Source of the DNA: Deltaproteobacteria bacterium
GTDB taxonomy: Bacteria; Myxococcota_A; UBA796; GCA-2862545
NCBI GenBank assembly: GCA_006226595.1
Contig: SBGP01000102.1
Span: forward strand, 1 to 52,765
Length of the DNA stretch: 52,765 nucleotides
Direction: 5' to 3'
Positions within the stretch are counted from its first letter, which is position 1; each line of letters begins with the position of its first letter. Under the pieces are notes generated by a model. That model searched no databases. It was not told where the DNA came from and saw only the letters and a list, made by a program, of their open reading frames with translations. Shown here in pieces: positions 31,925 to 39,802 of this stretch. The position numbers were made by a program, and so were the translations under genes.

Positions 31925-32589
31925 ACGACGCCCTGGTGAAGAAAGACCTCACCCATGGCGCGTGGATTGCCTACGACGCGCAGTTCCTGGCACCGGACGA
32001 GGCGGATGCCGCGCTCGCGGCCCTGCTCGAGGAGCTCGCCTGGGAGCAGCGCGCGAACGTGGTGTTCGGCAAGGAGGTCGTCCAGCCGCGGCTCAGCGCG
32101 TGGGCCGGCGCGATTCCGTACCGCTTCAGCGGCCAGACCCTCGAGCCCCGCGCGCCGAGTCCGACGCTGGCCGCACTCTCCGAGCGAGTCGTCGACGCGG
32201 TGGGGCACGCGTTCAACCACGTGGTCATCAATCGCTACCGCGACGGCAGCGACTGGATCGCGCGGCACGCCGACAACGAGCGCGAGCTCGGCTACCGTCC
32301 GCTCATCGCCGCGCTGTCCCTCGGGGCGACGCGACGGTTCGAGCTGTATCGGAAGAAGGGCCGGCGCACCGAGCGCAAGCGCCTGACCCACGGCTCGCTG
32401 TTGGTCATGGGCGGCAGCTGCCAGCACACCTGGCGGCATGCGCTGCCAAAGGATCCGGCCTGTACCGACGAGCGCCTCAACCTCACCTGGCGCACGCTCC
32501 ACGGACCGCCGGGCTGGTCCCGCGACCCCTCCGACGACCCCAACCGCCGCGAGCGCGATGACACACCCGGGTCCGCTGAGGACTCTTGA
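31921..32589 (+). CDS. AlkB-type 2-oxoglutarate/Fe(II) dioxygenase (ALKBH2/3-like)
   Basis: 222 residues. The sequence NRYRDGSDWIARHADNE holds the first two iron ligands, H116 and D118; H173 (CQHTWRHALPK) completes the triad, and R185/R191 in RLNLTWR bind 2-oxoglutarate. The NxYxxGxDxIxxHxDxE form is that of ALKBH2/3-like enzymes, which remove alkyl and etheno lesions from nucleic acid bases. It starts inside the stop of the acyl-CoA synthetase gene (ATGA), an uncommon pairing. The C-terminal 25 residues are charged and look disordered. Confidence 0.92.
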   Translation: MNDALVKKDLTHGAWIAYDAQFLAPDEADAALAALLEELAWEQRANVVFGKEVVQPRLSAWAGAIPYRFSGQTLEPRAPSPTLAALSERVVDAVGHAFNHVVINRYRDGSDWIARHADNERELGYRPLIAALSLGATRRFELYRKKGRRTERKRLTHGSLLVMGGSCQHTWRHALPKDPACTDERLNLTWRTLHGPPGWSRDPSDDPNRRERDDTPGSAEDS

Positions 32590-32603
32590 GCCCTGGAGCA
32601 TTC

Positions 32604-33167
32604 ATGGCGAAGAAGAACAAGAAGCCGTCGAGCCCGGGCCCCAAGGGGGCCGTGAAGACGGCGTCCACCGCTGACCTGGCGGCGAAGCTGAAGGCGGGCG
32701 GCGTCACGCTCGTCGACGTGCGCACGCCCATGGAGTTCAAGGGCAGCCACATCGCCGGGGCCCGCAACCTGCCCCTGTCGAGCCTGTCGCAGTGGGCGAA
32801 GGACCTCCCGGAAGGCGAGATCTGGCTGCTGTGTCGGTCGGGCAACCGCTCGGGCCAGGCGGCGCAACAGCTCGCGGGGATGGGCCGGCAGGTGGTCAAT
32901 GTGCAGGGGGGCATGATGGCGTGGTCGGGGCCGGTGATTCGGGGCAGCTCGCCCGCCGTGCTCCTCCCGCCGTTGTTCATGTCGCTCACCCTGGGCCTGG
33001 CGCCGTTCTTCCCGGAGCCCCACGTCGTCGGCAAGATCCGCTGGGTCGCGGGCGGCGCCGTCGGCATGGGGCTCATGGACTGGTTCGACCTGCTGTTCCA
33101 CGGCGCCCCCTGGCTGTGGCTCGCGGGCAGCGTGGTGTTCTACGCGTCGCGGATGGCGCGCAGGTAG
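32604..33167 (+). CDS. Rhodanese-domain protein with C-terminal membrane segments
   Basis: 187 residues. After a basic, Pro/Lys-rich start (1-20), a rhodanese domain (about 20-115) carries the active cysteine C77 in LLCRSGNRSG and the HIAGARNLP entry motif (49-57). The C-terminal 75 residues hold two or three hydrophobic stretches, including LFMSLTLGLAPFFPEP and a last helix LWLAGSVVFYAS. Membrane-tied rhodaneses with a DUF2892-like tail handle sulfane sulfur. ATG 32604 has TGGAG eight bases upstream; the earlier in-frame start is not preceded by a ribosome site. It lies 14 bp after the AlkB gene, so it is probably cotranscribed. Confidence 0.88.
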   Translation: MAKKNKKPSSPGPKGAVKTASTADLAAKLKAGGVTLVDVRTPMEFKGSHIAGARNLPLSSLSQWAKDLPEGEIWLLCRSGNRSGQAAQQLAGMGRQVVNVQGGMMAWSGPVIRGSSPAVLLPPLFMSLTLGLAPFFPEPHVVGKIRWVAGGAVGMGLMDWFDLLFHGAPWLWLAGSVVFYASRMARR

Positions 33168-33180
33168 CGCACGAGTCGGG

Positions 33181-33843
33181 CTAGTCGTTGACCGAGCACG
33201 GCGGGCAGATCGACTGGCTCGGCATCAGGCCCAGCGTCTCGGGCAGGTACAGGAACTCGGGCGTGCTCCGCGGCGTGTCGGCGTAGTCGACGATGGAGAG
33301 CACCAGGTCGGCGTAGACGGCCGGTCCGCTGCGGGTGTCCTCGACGTAGAAGGACAGGTCGGTGAGCGCGACGACGCCGAAGGTCGTGGTCGTCTCGGTG
33401 GCACTCGCGAGGAGGATGTGCTCGCGGGTCTGCGCGGCCGAGGTCGAGGCGAGCAGCTTCCTTGCGTAGGCCTCGTCGAGGCCCTTGGCGTCGAGGCCGT
33501 CGATGGCCACGTGCGAGACGACGATGGTGGGCTCGCAGGCCTCCTCGGCGATGTGGTTGTCGATCTCGTCGGGCTCGACGCCGGCGTAGCTGTCGTCGAT
33601 CTCGTCGGGCTCGACCCCGGCGAAGCGGTTGTCGATCTCGTCGGGCTCGACGCCGGCGAAGCGCAGGTCGATCTCGTCGGGCTCGACGCCGTGGAGTTCG
33701 AGCTCGGGAAGGGGGAAGCCGGCCTCGGCCTTCTCGAGGGACAGCCCGATGCTGCCGTCGACGATGGCGTCGCTTGGCGCACACGGGGCGGCGCTCGCGA
33801 AGGCGGGCAGGGTCAGAGCAGCAATCAGCACGAAACGAGTCAC
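33181..33843 (-). CDS. Exported protein with four 12-residue GVEPDEID repeats
   Basis: 220 residues; GTG 33843 with GGAGG upstream is preferred over the open frame to 33924. A signal peptide (1-19) is followed by C21, so a lipoprotein is possible but the box SAAPC is poor. Residues 52-99 are four perfect-length repeats GVEPDEID-x-x-(F/Y/I)A. The C-terminal 120 residues are a mixed alpha/beta domain (TIVVSHVAIDGLDAKG ... EDTRSGPAVYADLVLS), and the end has a CPPC pair (near 214-217). I know no family. The acidic repeats could bind calcium or form a stalk. Confidence 0.75.
   Translation of the reverse strand: MTRFVLIAALTLPAFASAAPCAPSDAIVDGSIGLSLEKAEAGFPLPELELHGVEPDEIDLRFAGVEPDEIDNRFAGVEPDEIDDSYAGVEPDEIDNHIAEEACEPTIVVSHVAIDGLDAKGLDEAYARKLLASTSAAQTREHILLASATETTTTFGVVALTDLSFYVEDTRSGPAVYADLVLSIVDYADTPRSTPEFLYLPETLGLMPSQSICPPCSVND
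33547..33690 (-). repeat. 36-bp coding tandem repeat, four copies
   Basis: Four consecutive 36-bp units share the core GAGCCCGACGAGATCGAC (coding strand) and encode GVEPDEID plus four variable residues. Synonymous positions are nearly identical between copies, which points to recent duplication or conversion rather than old repeats. Confidence 0.85.
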
Positions 33844-33948
33844 GAAACCTCCAGGCGGCGAGCCAACCGCTCGCTCAGCCCTCCTGTGACGGGAGGTCGC
33901 AGCAGGTTCTCGTTTTGCGCACATTCATCGAGAGTGTTGGGCCAACCC

Positions 33949-33989
33949 CCAAAGACGAAACCCCCACCAGTCCTGCCACCGGTGGGGGT
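33949..33989 (-). terminator. Rho-independent terminator of the SulP gene
   Basis: ACCCCCACC (33960-33968) and GGTGGGGGT (33981-33989) form a perfect 9-bp stem. On the minus strand it is followed by TTTCGTCTTTGG. It lies 28 bases after the SulP stop. The best intrinsic terminator in the window. Confidence 0.75.
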
Positions 33990-34016
33990 CGAGTCTCTCA
34001 TCCGAAGCGAGTCGGT

Positions 34017-35552
34017 CTAGGCAGCGACCTCGCCGGCCTCGCGCGGGCGGTAGGTGCCGCGGCGAGCCAGCGTCTCCCACTCGACGACGACCGACGACTC
34101 GGCGCCCTCGTACTGCTTCTTCCAGTCGGACAGCAGCTCGAAGCACGCGTGGTCGAGGTAGTCGACCTCTTCGAGGTGGATGTGGACCTCGCGGTTCGCG
34201 GGCACGCCGGACAGCGCCGCCGCCAGCTTCGGCAGGCCGACGAAGGTGCCGCTGCCGCGCAGGCGCACGTCGATGCGGGCGTCGGTGTCCTCGACGTCGA
34301 CCTCGAGGTGCGAGAACGACCACGCCAGCTTGAGCACGGAGAGGGCGACGCCGACGAGCAGGCCCTCGAGCAGGTTCGTGGCGACGATGGCGACCACGGT
34401 CACCACGTAGATGGCGAACTCGCTGCGGCCGCGGGCGAGCAGGGCGCTCCACACCTCGGGCTTGACCAGCTTGTAGCCGATGTACACCAGCACCGCGGCC
34501 AGGGAGGCGACCGGGATGGACTCGAGCACGAAGGGCACGGCGGCAATCGCGAGCAGCAGCCACGCACCGTGCATCACCGCCGACCAGCGCGTCTTGCCGC
34601 CGGACTCGACGTTGGCGGTCGAGCGGACGATGACGCCAGTGATCGGCAGGCCGCCCACCAGACCCGCCAGGGTGTTGCCGATGCCCTGCGCGAACAGCTC
34701 CTGGTCGAGGTCGGTGCGCTCGCCCTCGTGGAGCTTGTCGACGGCCACCGCACAGAGGAGCGCCTCGGCGCTGGCGATGGCGGCGACGGCCAGGGACTCG
34801 GCGAGGATCTCGGGACGGAGCAGCAGGCTGATGGACTCGACGGTCGGGAGGTTCACGAACTCGCCGAGGTTCTTCGGTACCGCCACGTAGTTGATCGGCA
34901 GGTTGAAGGCGGCGGCGGCGGCGACGCCGGCGCTCACGGCGAGCAGTGGTGCCGGCATGTGGCGAAGCGGCCCGCCGATCTTCGGGCGGACCCAGTTCCA
35001 GCCGACGAGCACGGCCAGCGTCAGCATGCCCACCGCCGCGGCCAGGTGGTGGGGAGAGCCGTCGACCGGCATGACGCCCTTGACCACCGCCTGAGGGATG
35101 GTCATCAGGTTGACGATGCCGTTGCTGTCGGGCTTGTCGTCGACCATCACGTGGAACTGCGATGCGAAGATGAGCACGCCGATACCGGCGAGCATCGCGT
35201 AGATCACGGCGGGGGCGACGGCGCGGAACCACTGGCCGAGGTGCAGCTTGCCGGCGACCACCTGGATCAGGCCGGCGAGCATGAGGATCGGGCCGAGAGC
35301 TTCGATGCCGTGGGTGTGAACGATCTCGAACACGATGACCGCGAGACCCGCGGCCGGCCCGCTCACCTGCAGTGGGGAGCCGGCGAAGTAGCCGACGACG
35401 AGACCGCCGATGATCCCGGACACGAGGCCCATGGCGGGCGGTACGCCAGACGCGATGGCGATGCCCATGCACAGGGGCAGCGCCACGAGAAAGACGACGA
35501 CGGAGGCCAGGACCTCGGAGAAGGCGGTCGGCGCGTTGCCGTTTTCGGACAT
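34017..35552 (-). CDS. SulP-family anion transporter with STAS domain
   Basis: 511 residues. About ten to twelve hydrophobic segments (15-400) carry SulP signatures: VSGPAAGLAVIVFEIVHTHG near 63-82, and further on GNTLAGLVGGLPITGVIVRSTANV, a close match to the family's conserved second-half motif. A STAS domain fills about 405-495 (VHIHLEEVDYLDHACFELLSDWKKQ). The family moves sulfate, bicarbonate, oxalate or dicarboxylates; the GGLPITGVIVRS type without a carbonic anhydrase does not settle which. ATG 35552 follows GGGGAT; much longer upstream frames are not supported. TATTCT at 35583-35578 may be the -10 box. Confidence 0.93.
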   Translation of the reverse strand: MSENGNAPTAFSEVLASVVVFLVALPLCMGIAIASGVPPAMGLVSGIIGGLVVGYFAGSPLQVSGPAAGLAVIVFEIVHTHGIEALGPILMLAGLIQVVAGKLHLGQWFRAVAPAVIYAMLAGIGVLIFASQFHVMVDDKPDSNGIVNLMTIPQAVVKGVMPVDGSPHHLAAAVGMLTLAVLVGWNWVRPKIGGPLRHMPAPLLAVSAGVAAAAAFNLPINYVAVPKNLGEFVNLPTVESISLLLRPEILAESLAVAAIASAEALLCAVAVDKLHEGERTDLDQELFAQGIGNTLAGLVGGLPITGVIVRSTANVESGGKTRWSAVMHGAWLLLAIAAVPFVLESIPVASLAAVLVYIGYKLVKPEVWSALLARGRSEFAIYVVTVVAIVATNLLEGLLVGVALSVLKLAWSFSHLEVDVEDTDARIDVRLRGSGTFVGLPKLAAALSGVPANREVHIHLEEVDYLDHACFELLSDWKKQYEGAESSVVVEWETLARRGTYRPREAGEVAA

Positions 35553-35641
35553 GGAAATCCCCCAGTGGAACCTTTCGAGAATATCGCGATTGCTGAAACG
35601 CGAACAGACTGTCGTGTAACGGATTGTCTGCGCGGACACCT

Positions 35642-35658
35642 CGTGCATCCCCGTGCAT
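35642..35658. promoter_or_regulatory. Direct repeat one helical turn apart upstream of SulP
   Basis: CGTGCAT occurs at 35642-35648 and 35652-35658, exactly 10 bp apart, in the 233-bp gap between DUF99 and SulP. It lies about 65 bases upstream of the likely SulP -10 box, a position suited to an activator. The rest of the gap shows only the promoter and low-GC sequence near 35581-35620. Confidence 0.35.
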
Positions 35659-35785
35659 GCAAGCGCGCTTCCACGGTCCGCTCGTGGTGCGGATCGTCGG
35701 AGATTCGCGGGTTTGGGGGTGCCACGGGCCGGGGCGTGGAACCACTGCGCGATCGTCGAGGGTCCACGTCGGAAGTCGACGACCG

Positions 35786-36355
35786 TCAGGCGCGTCGCCC
35801 CGACGTACCTCGCGCGACTCCGCCGGCGATCAAGTGGGCCAGCCGCAGCGGCTCGGGCACGCGCCCGCGGTCGGTGAGGGCATCGAGGAGCCGGGCGGTG
35901 GTCTCTCGGGAGGCGCCCACCACCTGGAACACGTGGCCGCCGAGCTCGTGCACCGGGCCGGCGGCGTCGACGAGGGGCACGCGAGATTCGAGCCCGGCCG
36001 CGCGCAGCGCGCGGTCGAAGGCCTCGCGATCCGGCCTCCGACGGAGCACGGCGACGCAGGGCACTCCGAGGGCGGCGTGCACGGCGGGAAGATCCACCAC
36101 GTTGAGGCCGCAGAAGGTCAGTCCGTCCGTCAGAACCGCGTGAAGCTGCCGCCGGAACTTTCCGTCCACCGCGGAGAGCAATGCCCGTGTCGCGTCGTCG
36201 CCGTCCCGGGTGACGCGACCCCACACCAGGCCCTCCAGGCGAGTGCCCTGGCAGATCACCCCGCAGAGATCGGCGTGATCGGACTGGCCAGGTCCATCGT
36301 CCACCCCGAGTACGGTGGGGGTTCGGCCGGCGACGAGCAGGTCGTGGAGGTCCAT
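35786..36355 (-). CDS. DUF99-family protein (endonuclease dU / endonuclease V relative)
   Basis: 189 residues. TVLGVDDGP near the start, LEGLVWGRVTRDGDDAT, KFRRQLHAVLTDGLTFCGLNVVDLPAVH in the middle and VLRRRPDREAFDRAL follow the DUF99 pattern closely. The family is common in archaea and is structurally related to endonuclease V, with the first aspartates (VDDG) as probable metal ligands. In some lineages its members cut DNA at deoxyuridine. Bacterial copies are sparse, so horizontal acquisition is possible, but base composition looks like its neighbours. ATG 36355 follows AAGAAGG. Confidence 0.87.
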   Translation of the reverse strand: MDLHDLLVAGRTPTVLGVDDGPGQSDHADLCGVICQGTRLEGLVWGRVTRDGDDATRALLSAVDGKFRRQLHAVLTDGLTFCGLNVVDLPAVHAALGVPCVAVLRRRPDREAFDRALRAAGLESRVPLVDAAGPVHELGGHVFQVVGASRETTARLLDALTDRGRVPEPLRLAHLIAGGVARGTSGRRA

Positions 36356-36405
36356 GCAGCCTTCTTATCGGCACCGAGCTGTCTCGGGGCGACGGTGGCG
36401 AAGCG

Positions 36406-36419
36406 ACCTACCGGTCGGT
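36406..36419. promoter_or_regulatory. Near-perfect palindrome upstream of the RND operon
   Basis: ACCTACCGGTCGGT differs by one base from the full palindrome ACCGACCGGTCGGT, a form typical of TetR-family operators. It is 35-65 bp before the exporter start codons and overlaps TATGTG, a possible -10 box. Confidence 0.5.
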
Positions 36420-36483
36420 ATGTGACCCACCCACGTCGCGCCCTCTGGCGCGCGTGCGTCCGAACCTACGCCGTGGACATGCC

Positions 36484-39015
36484 GTGAGTGATCGTTCCGC
36501 AGCAAACCCGCTGTTCGTTGCCTGGGCCCGTTTCGTGCTCAAGGCCCGGGTTCCGCTCATCCTGGTCTCGCTCGCCATCACCGCGTGGTTCGCCTGGGTC
36601 TCGTACGAGAAGCTCGAGGTGAACAACACCACCGAGTACTTCGCGGTCGGTAACGACGGGATCGCGGATCGACTCGAGGAGTTCCGCGACGACTTCGGGC
36701 GCGACGACCTGTTCGCGATCATGGTCGAGGGCGACGTGTTCTCCGAGCCCTTCCTCACGCGGCTCGAGGCACTTCACGCCGATCTCGAGGGCTTCGACCT
36801 CGACATCGAGAGCCGCGGTGAGCGTCGCGCCGATCGCATGGGCGACAAGCTGGGCATCCAGCGCGAGGTCGAGGTCGATGCGCTGGCTGGCGAGTTCGAC
36901 GACTTCGGCGACGGTGGCTGGGGCAGCGAGGACGACTGGGGCGACGAGGGCGGCACGCTCGTCGAAGAGGTGATCAGCCTGGTCAACGTGCGGCAGACGG
37001 TCCCCACCGTGGACGGCATCCAGGTGCAGGGGCTCCTCGACGATCCCGCAGCCAAGGCCGATCCGGCGGCGCTGAAGGCCAAGGCGCTCGCCGACCCGAT
37101 GATCCGCGGCAACCTGGTCGGTCCCGAGGGGCAGCACACCGTGTTGCTCGTGCGGACCGACTTCATGAACGAGGACGACTCGGCGCGCGTGGACGAGGCG
37201 ATGGAAGACCTCGCGCGCACCCACTCGGCAGACGGCTTCGCCGTGTCGATGACGGGCACGCCGCACCTCAACAAGGCGCTGAACAGCCTGGTCGTCTCGG
37301 ACATGAAGCGGCTGGTCGGCGTGGCCGCCATCGTGATGATCCTGCTGCTGGTCGTGCTGTTCCGGCACCCGGTGGGTGTGTTCGGGCCGTTCATGGTTGT
37401 CGGCATGGCGTCGGTGTGGACCATGGGCGCGATGGCTCTGTACGGCGCGCCGATCACGCTGGTCAGCAACGTCCTGCCCGCATTCCTCGCCGCCGTAGGC
37501 ATCGGCGACTCCATTCACATCCAGAGCGTGTTCCGCGAGTCGCGAAACCGGGGCATGGACACCGAGCAGGCCATCGTCGCCGCGGTCGGCAGCACCGGCA
37601 CCCCGGTCGTGTTCACGACGATCACGACGATGGCGGGCCTGTTCTCGTTCAAGTTCGCCGGCACCGTCGCGATCCAGGAGATGGGCCTGTTCGGCGCGTT
37701 CGGCGTCGGCGTCGCGATGCTGCACAGCCTGGTGTTCCTGCCGGCGGTGCTGTCCTTCCTGCGCGAGGGCAACCTCGGCGGCGGGGCCACGGCAGAGGGC
37801 GAGCGCGAGCCGGACCTCATCGATCGCCTGCTCGACGCGGCGATGGCCGCCTCGGCGACCACGACCGGTCGCATGCGCACCCTGGGTGTCGGCGCGGTGG
37901 TCGTTGCGCTGTCCATCGTCGGCATGACGATGCTGCGCGTGTACCACAACCCGCTGGTGTGGCTGGGTTCGGACGCCGAGTCCACGCGCGGCATCGAGCT
38001 CATGGACGAGAAGGTCGGCGGCGTCACCTCGGTGAACGTGCTCATCACCTCGGACAGCGAGCACGGCGTCAAGGACCAGGAGCTGCTCGCGGGCCTCGAC
38101 AAGCTCGATGACTGGGTCCTCGAGTGGAACCACCCCGAGTTCGGTGAGCCCATCGCGACCTCGACCACGAGCCTCGCGGACGTGGTCAAGGAGACGAACC
38201 GCGCGCTGCACGGTGGAGACCCTGCGTTCTACGTCGTCCCCGACGATCAGCGCGCGACCTCCGATGCCCTGCTGCTCTTCGAGAACGCCGGCCCCGACCA
38301 GCTGTCGCGCATCGCGACCGCGGACCTGCGGAAGACCCACTTCACCGCACGTGTCATCTGGCTCGACGCCACCGGCTACCTGCCGTTCATGGACCATCTC
38401 ATGGAGGGCGTCGACAAGTTCCTCCCCGATGGCGTCGATGCGCGGCCCACCGGGTCCATTCTCTCGGTGGTCACCGTGGTCAACGCCATCCTCTCCGACC
38501 TGATGAAGAGCTTCGGAGCGGCGCTGATCGCCATCACCATCATGATGATCGTGCTCCTCCGCGACCTGCGACTCGGGTTGCTGGCGATGATCCCGAACCT
38601 GCTGCCCATCGCCTTCATCATGGGCTTCATGGGCTTCATGGGCATCACCATCGACCTGACCAATCTGCTCATCGCGAGCATCGTCATCGGCATTGCCGTC
38701 GACGACACCATCCACTTCCTGTACCAGTTCCAGGCCGCTCACAAGGCAACCGGGGACGTGGAAGGCGCCATCGCCCACGCGATGGAGCACGCGGGACGCG
38801 CGATGGTGAGCACCTCGGTGGTGCTGTCGGCCGGCTTTGGCGTGTACCTTGCGAGCAACCTGGTGAGCATGCAGCGCTTCGGACTGCTGGTCGGCTTCAC
38901 CTGCGTCATCGCGCTGGTCGTCGACCTCGTCATCGCTCCGGCGCTGCTCCGCACGATGTACGCCCCCACGCCTCCCCAGAAGGATGTCGAACATGCGCCT
39001 GTTCCAGCCGCTTAG
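36484..39015 (+). CDS. RND-superfamily exporter (MMPL/SSD type)
   Basis: 843 residues from GTG 36484, or 853 from GTG 36454; neither has a good ribosome site, so the start is uncertain. Plan: one helix (about 25-45), a large extracytoplasmic loop to about 270, five helices, a linker rich in charged residues, one helix, a second loop, then five helices. Each half has an SSD-like core (GDSIHIQSVF and DDTIHFLYQF near the ends of helix 4). The two-copy layout, without a membrane-fusion protein, fits hydrophobe exporters such as HpnN or MmpL. An Asp-rich stretch (FDDFGDGGWGSEDDWGDEGG) sits in the first loop. First gene of a three-gene operon. Confidence 0.9.
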   Translation: MSDRSAANPLFVAWARFVLKARVPLILVSLAITAWFAWVSYEKLEVNNTTEYFAVGNDGIADRLEEFRDDFGRDDLFAIMVEGDVFSEPFLTRLEALHADLEGFDLDIESRGERRADRMGDKLGIQREVEVDALAGEFDDFGDGGWGSEDDWGDEGGTLVEEVISLVNVRQTVPTVDGIQVQGLLDDPAAKADPAALKAKALADPMIRGNLVGPEGQHTVLLVRTDFMNEDDSARVDEAMEDLARTHSADGFAVSMTGTPHLNKALNSLVVSDMKRLVGVAAIVMILLLVVLFRHPVGVFGPFMVVGMASVWTMGAMALYGAPITLVSNVLPAFLAAVGIGDSIHIQSVFRESRNRGMDTEQAIVAAVGSTGTPVVFTTITTMAGLFSFKFAGTVAIQEMGLFGAFGVGVAMLHSLVFLPAVLSFLREGNLGGGATAEGEREPDLIDRLLDAAMAASATTTGRMRTLGVGAVVVALSIVGMTMLRVYHNPLVWLGSDAESTRGIELMDEKVGGVTSVNVLITSDSEHGVKDQELLAGLDKLDDWVLEWNHPEFGEPIATSTTSLADVVKETNRALHGGDPAFYVVPDDQRATSDALLLFENAGPDQLSRIATADLRKTHFTARVIWLDATGYLPFMDHLMEGVDKFLPDGVDARPTGSILSVVTVVNAILSDLMKSFGAALIAITIMMIVLLRDLRLGLLAMIPNLLPIAFIMGFMGFMGITIDLTNLLIASIVIGIAVDDTIHFLYQFQAAHKATGDVEGAIAHAMEHAGRAMVSTSVVLSAGFGVYLASNLVSMQRFGLLVGFTCVIALVVDLVIAPALLRTMYAPTPPQKDVEHAPVPAA

Positions 39016-39802
39016 CGCCCTGCTCCTCCTGCTCGCCCTTCCCGCGTTGGCCATCGAGTCCACCGAGACGGACGCGCGCAAGGTGATGGAGGCCGTCGAT
39101 GCCCAGGAGACGGGCGACAAGCAGACGGCCCGCATCGAGATCACGATCACCGACAAGGCCGGCCGCGAGCGCAAGCGCACGCTGGTCACGCGGGCGATGG
39201 ACTTCGACGGCGGCACCCGCCAGCTGCTGCTCTTCGAGGCGCCCGCCGACGTGCGCAACGCGGGCCTGCTGTCGGTGAACTACGACGACGGCGACAAGAC
39301 CGACGACCAGTGGCTGTACCTGCCGTCGCTCGCGAAGACCTCGCGCATCTCCGGGTCGGACCGCTCCGGCTCGTTCATGGGCACGGACCTGACCTATGCC
39401 GACATGGGTGGCCGCGACCTCGACGACTACGAGTACGTGATGGTCGAGCAGTCGGCGAGCGTCGACGGCGAGGACTGCTGGGTCATCGAGTCGCGCCCCC
39501 GCGACGAGGAAGAGCAGAAGGAGACGGGCTACCTGAAGAGCCACACCTGGATCAGCAAGGAGAAGCTGATCCCGCTGCAGACCAAGGCGTGGGTCATCGA
39601 GGGCAAGAAGCTGAAGTACACGAAGTTCGGCGACGTGCGCTCGGTCAACGACATCTGGGTGCCGCACAAGGTGGTGGTGCGCACGGTCAAGGACGGCTCG
39701 GCGGTGAGCAGCTCGACCCTCGTGTTCTCCGAGGTCGCCTTCGACCAGGAGGACGTGAAGGAGAGTGACTTCACCGAGCGTCGCCTGGAGCAGGGCCTGT
39801 GA
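38993..39802 (+). CDS. LolA-like outer-membrane lipoprotein-sorting protein
   Basis: 269 residues with a signal peptide (1-20). The body matches the LolA-like (PF17131-type) proteins found next to RND exporters: ARIEITITDKAGRERKRTLVTR, LLLFEAPADVRNAGLLSV, LPSLAKTSRISGSDRSGSFMGTDLTYADM. They are periplasmic half-barrels thought to carry hydrophobic cargo between exporter and outer membrane. ATG 38993 is chosen since AGAAGG sits nine bases upstream; an ATG at 38984 would be too close to it. Its first 23 bases overlap the RND gene, and its stop overlaps the next start (GTGA). Confidence 0.9.
   Translation: MRLFQPLSALLLLLALPALAIESTETDARKVMEAVDAQETGDKQTARIEITITDKAGRERKRTLVTRAMDFDGGTRQLLLFEAPADVRNAGLLSVNYDDGDKTDDQWLYLPSLAKTSRISGSDRSGSFMGTDLTYADMGGRDLDDYEYVMVEQSASVDGEDCWVIESRPRDEEEQKETGYLKSHTWISKEKLIPLQTKAWVIEGKKLKYTKFGDVRSVNDIWVPHKVVVRTVKDGSAVSSSTLVFSEVAFDQEDVKESDFTERRLEQGL

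Noticed and set aside
33547-33690. Four 36-bp repeats considered as a CRISPR array
   Set aside because: They are directly tandem, without spacers, and encode a regular protein repeat.
34017-36374. Single 785-residue frame joining SulP with upstream sequence
   Set aside because: The upstream part is antisense-like, Arg/Pro-rich, and runs through the DUF99 gene in another frame; the SulP family start matches ATG 35552.
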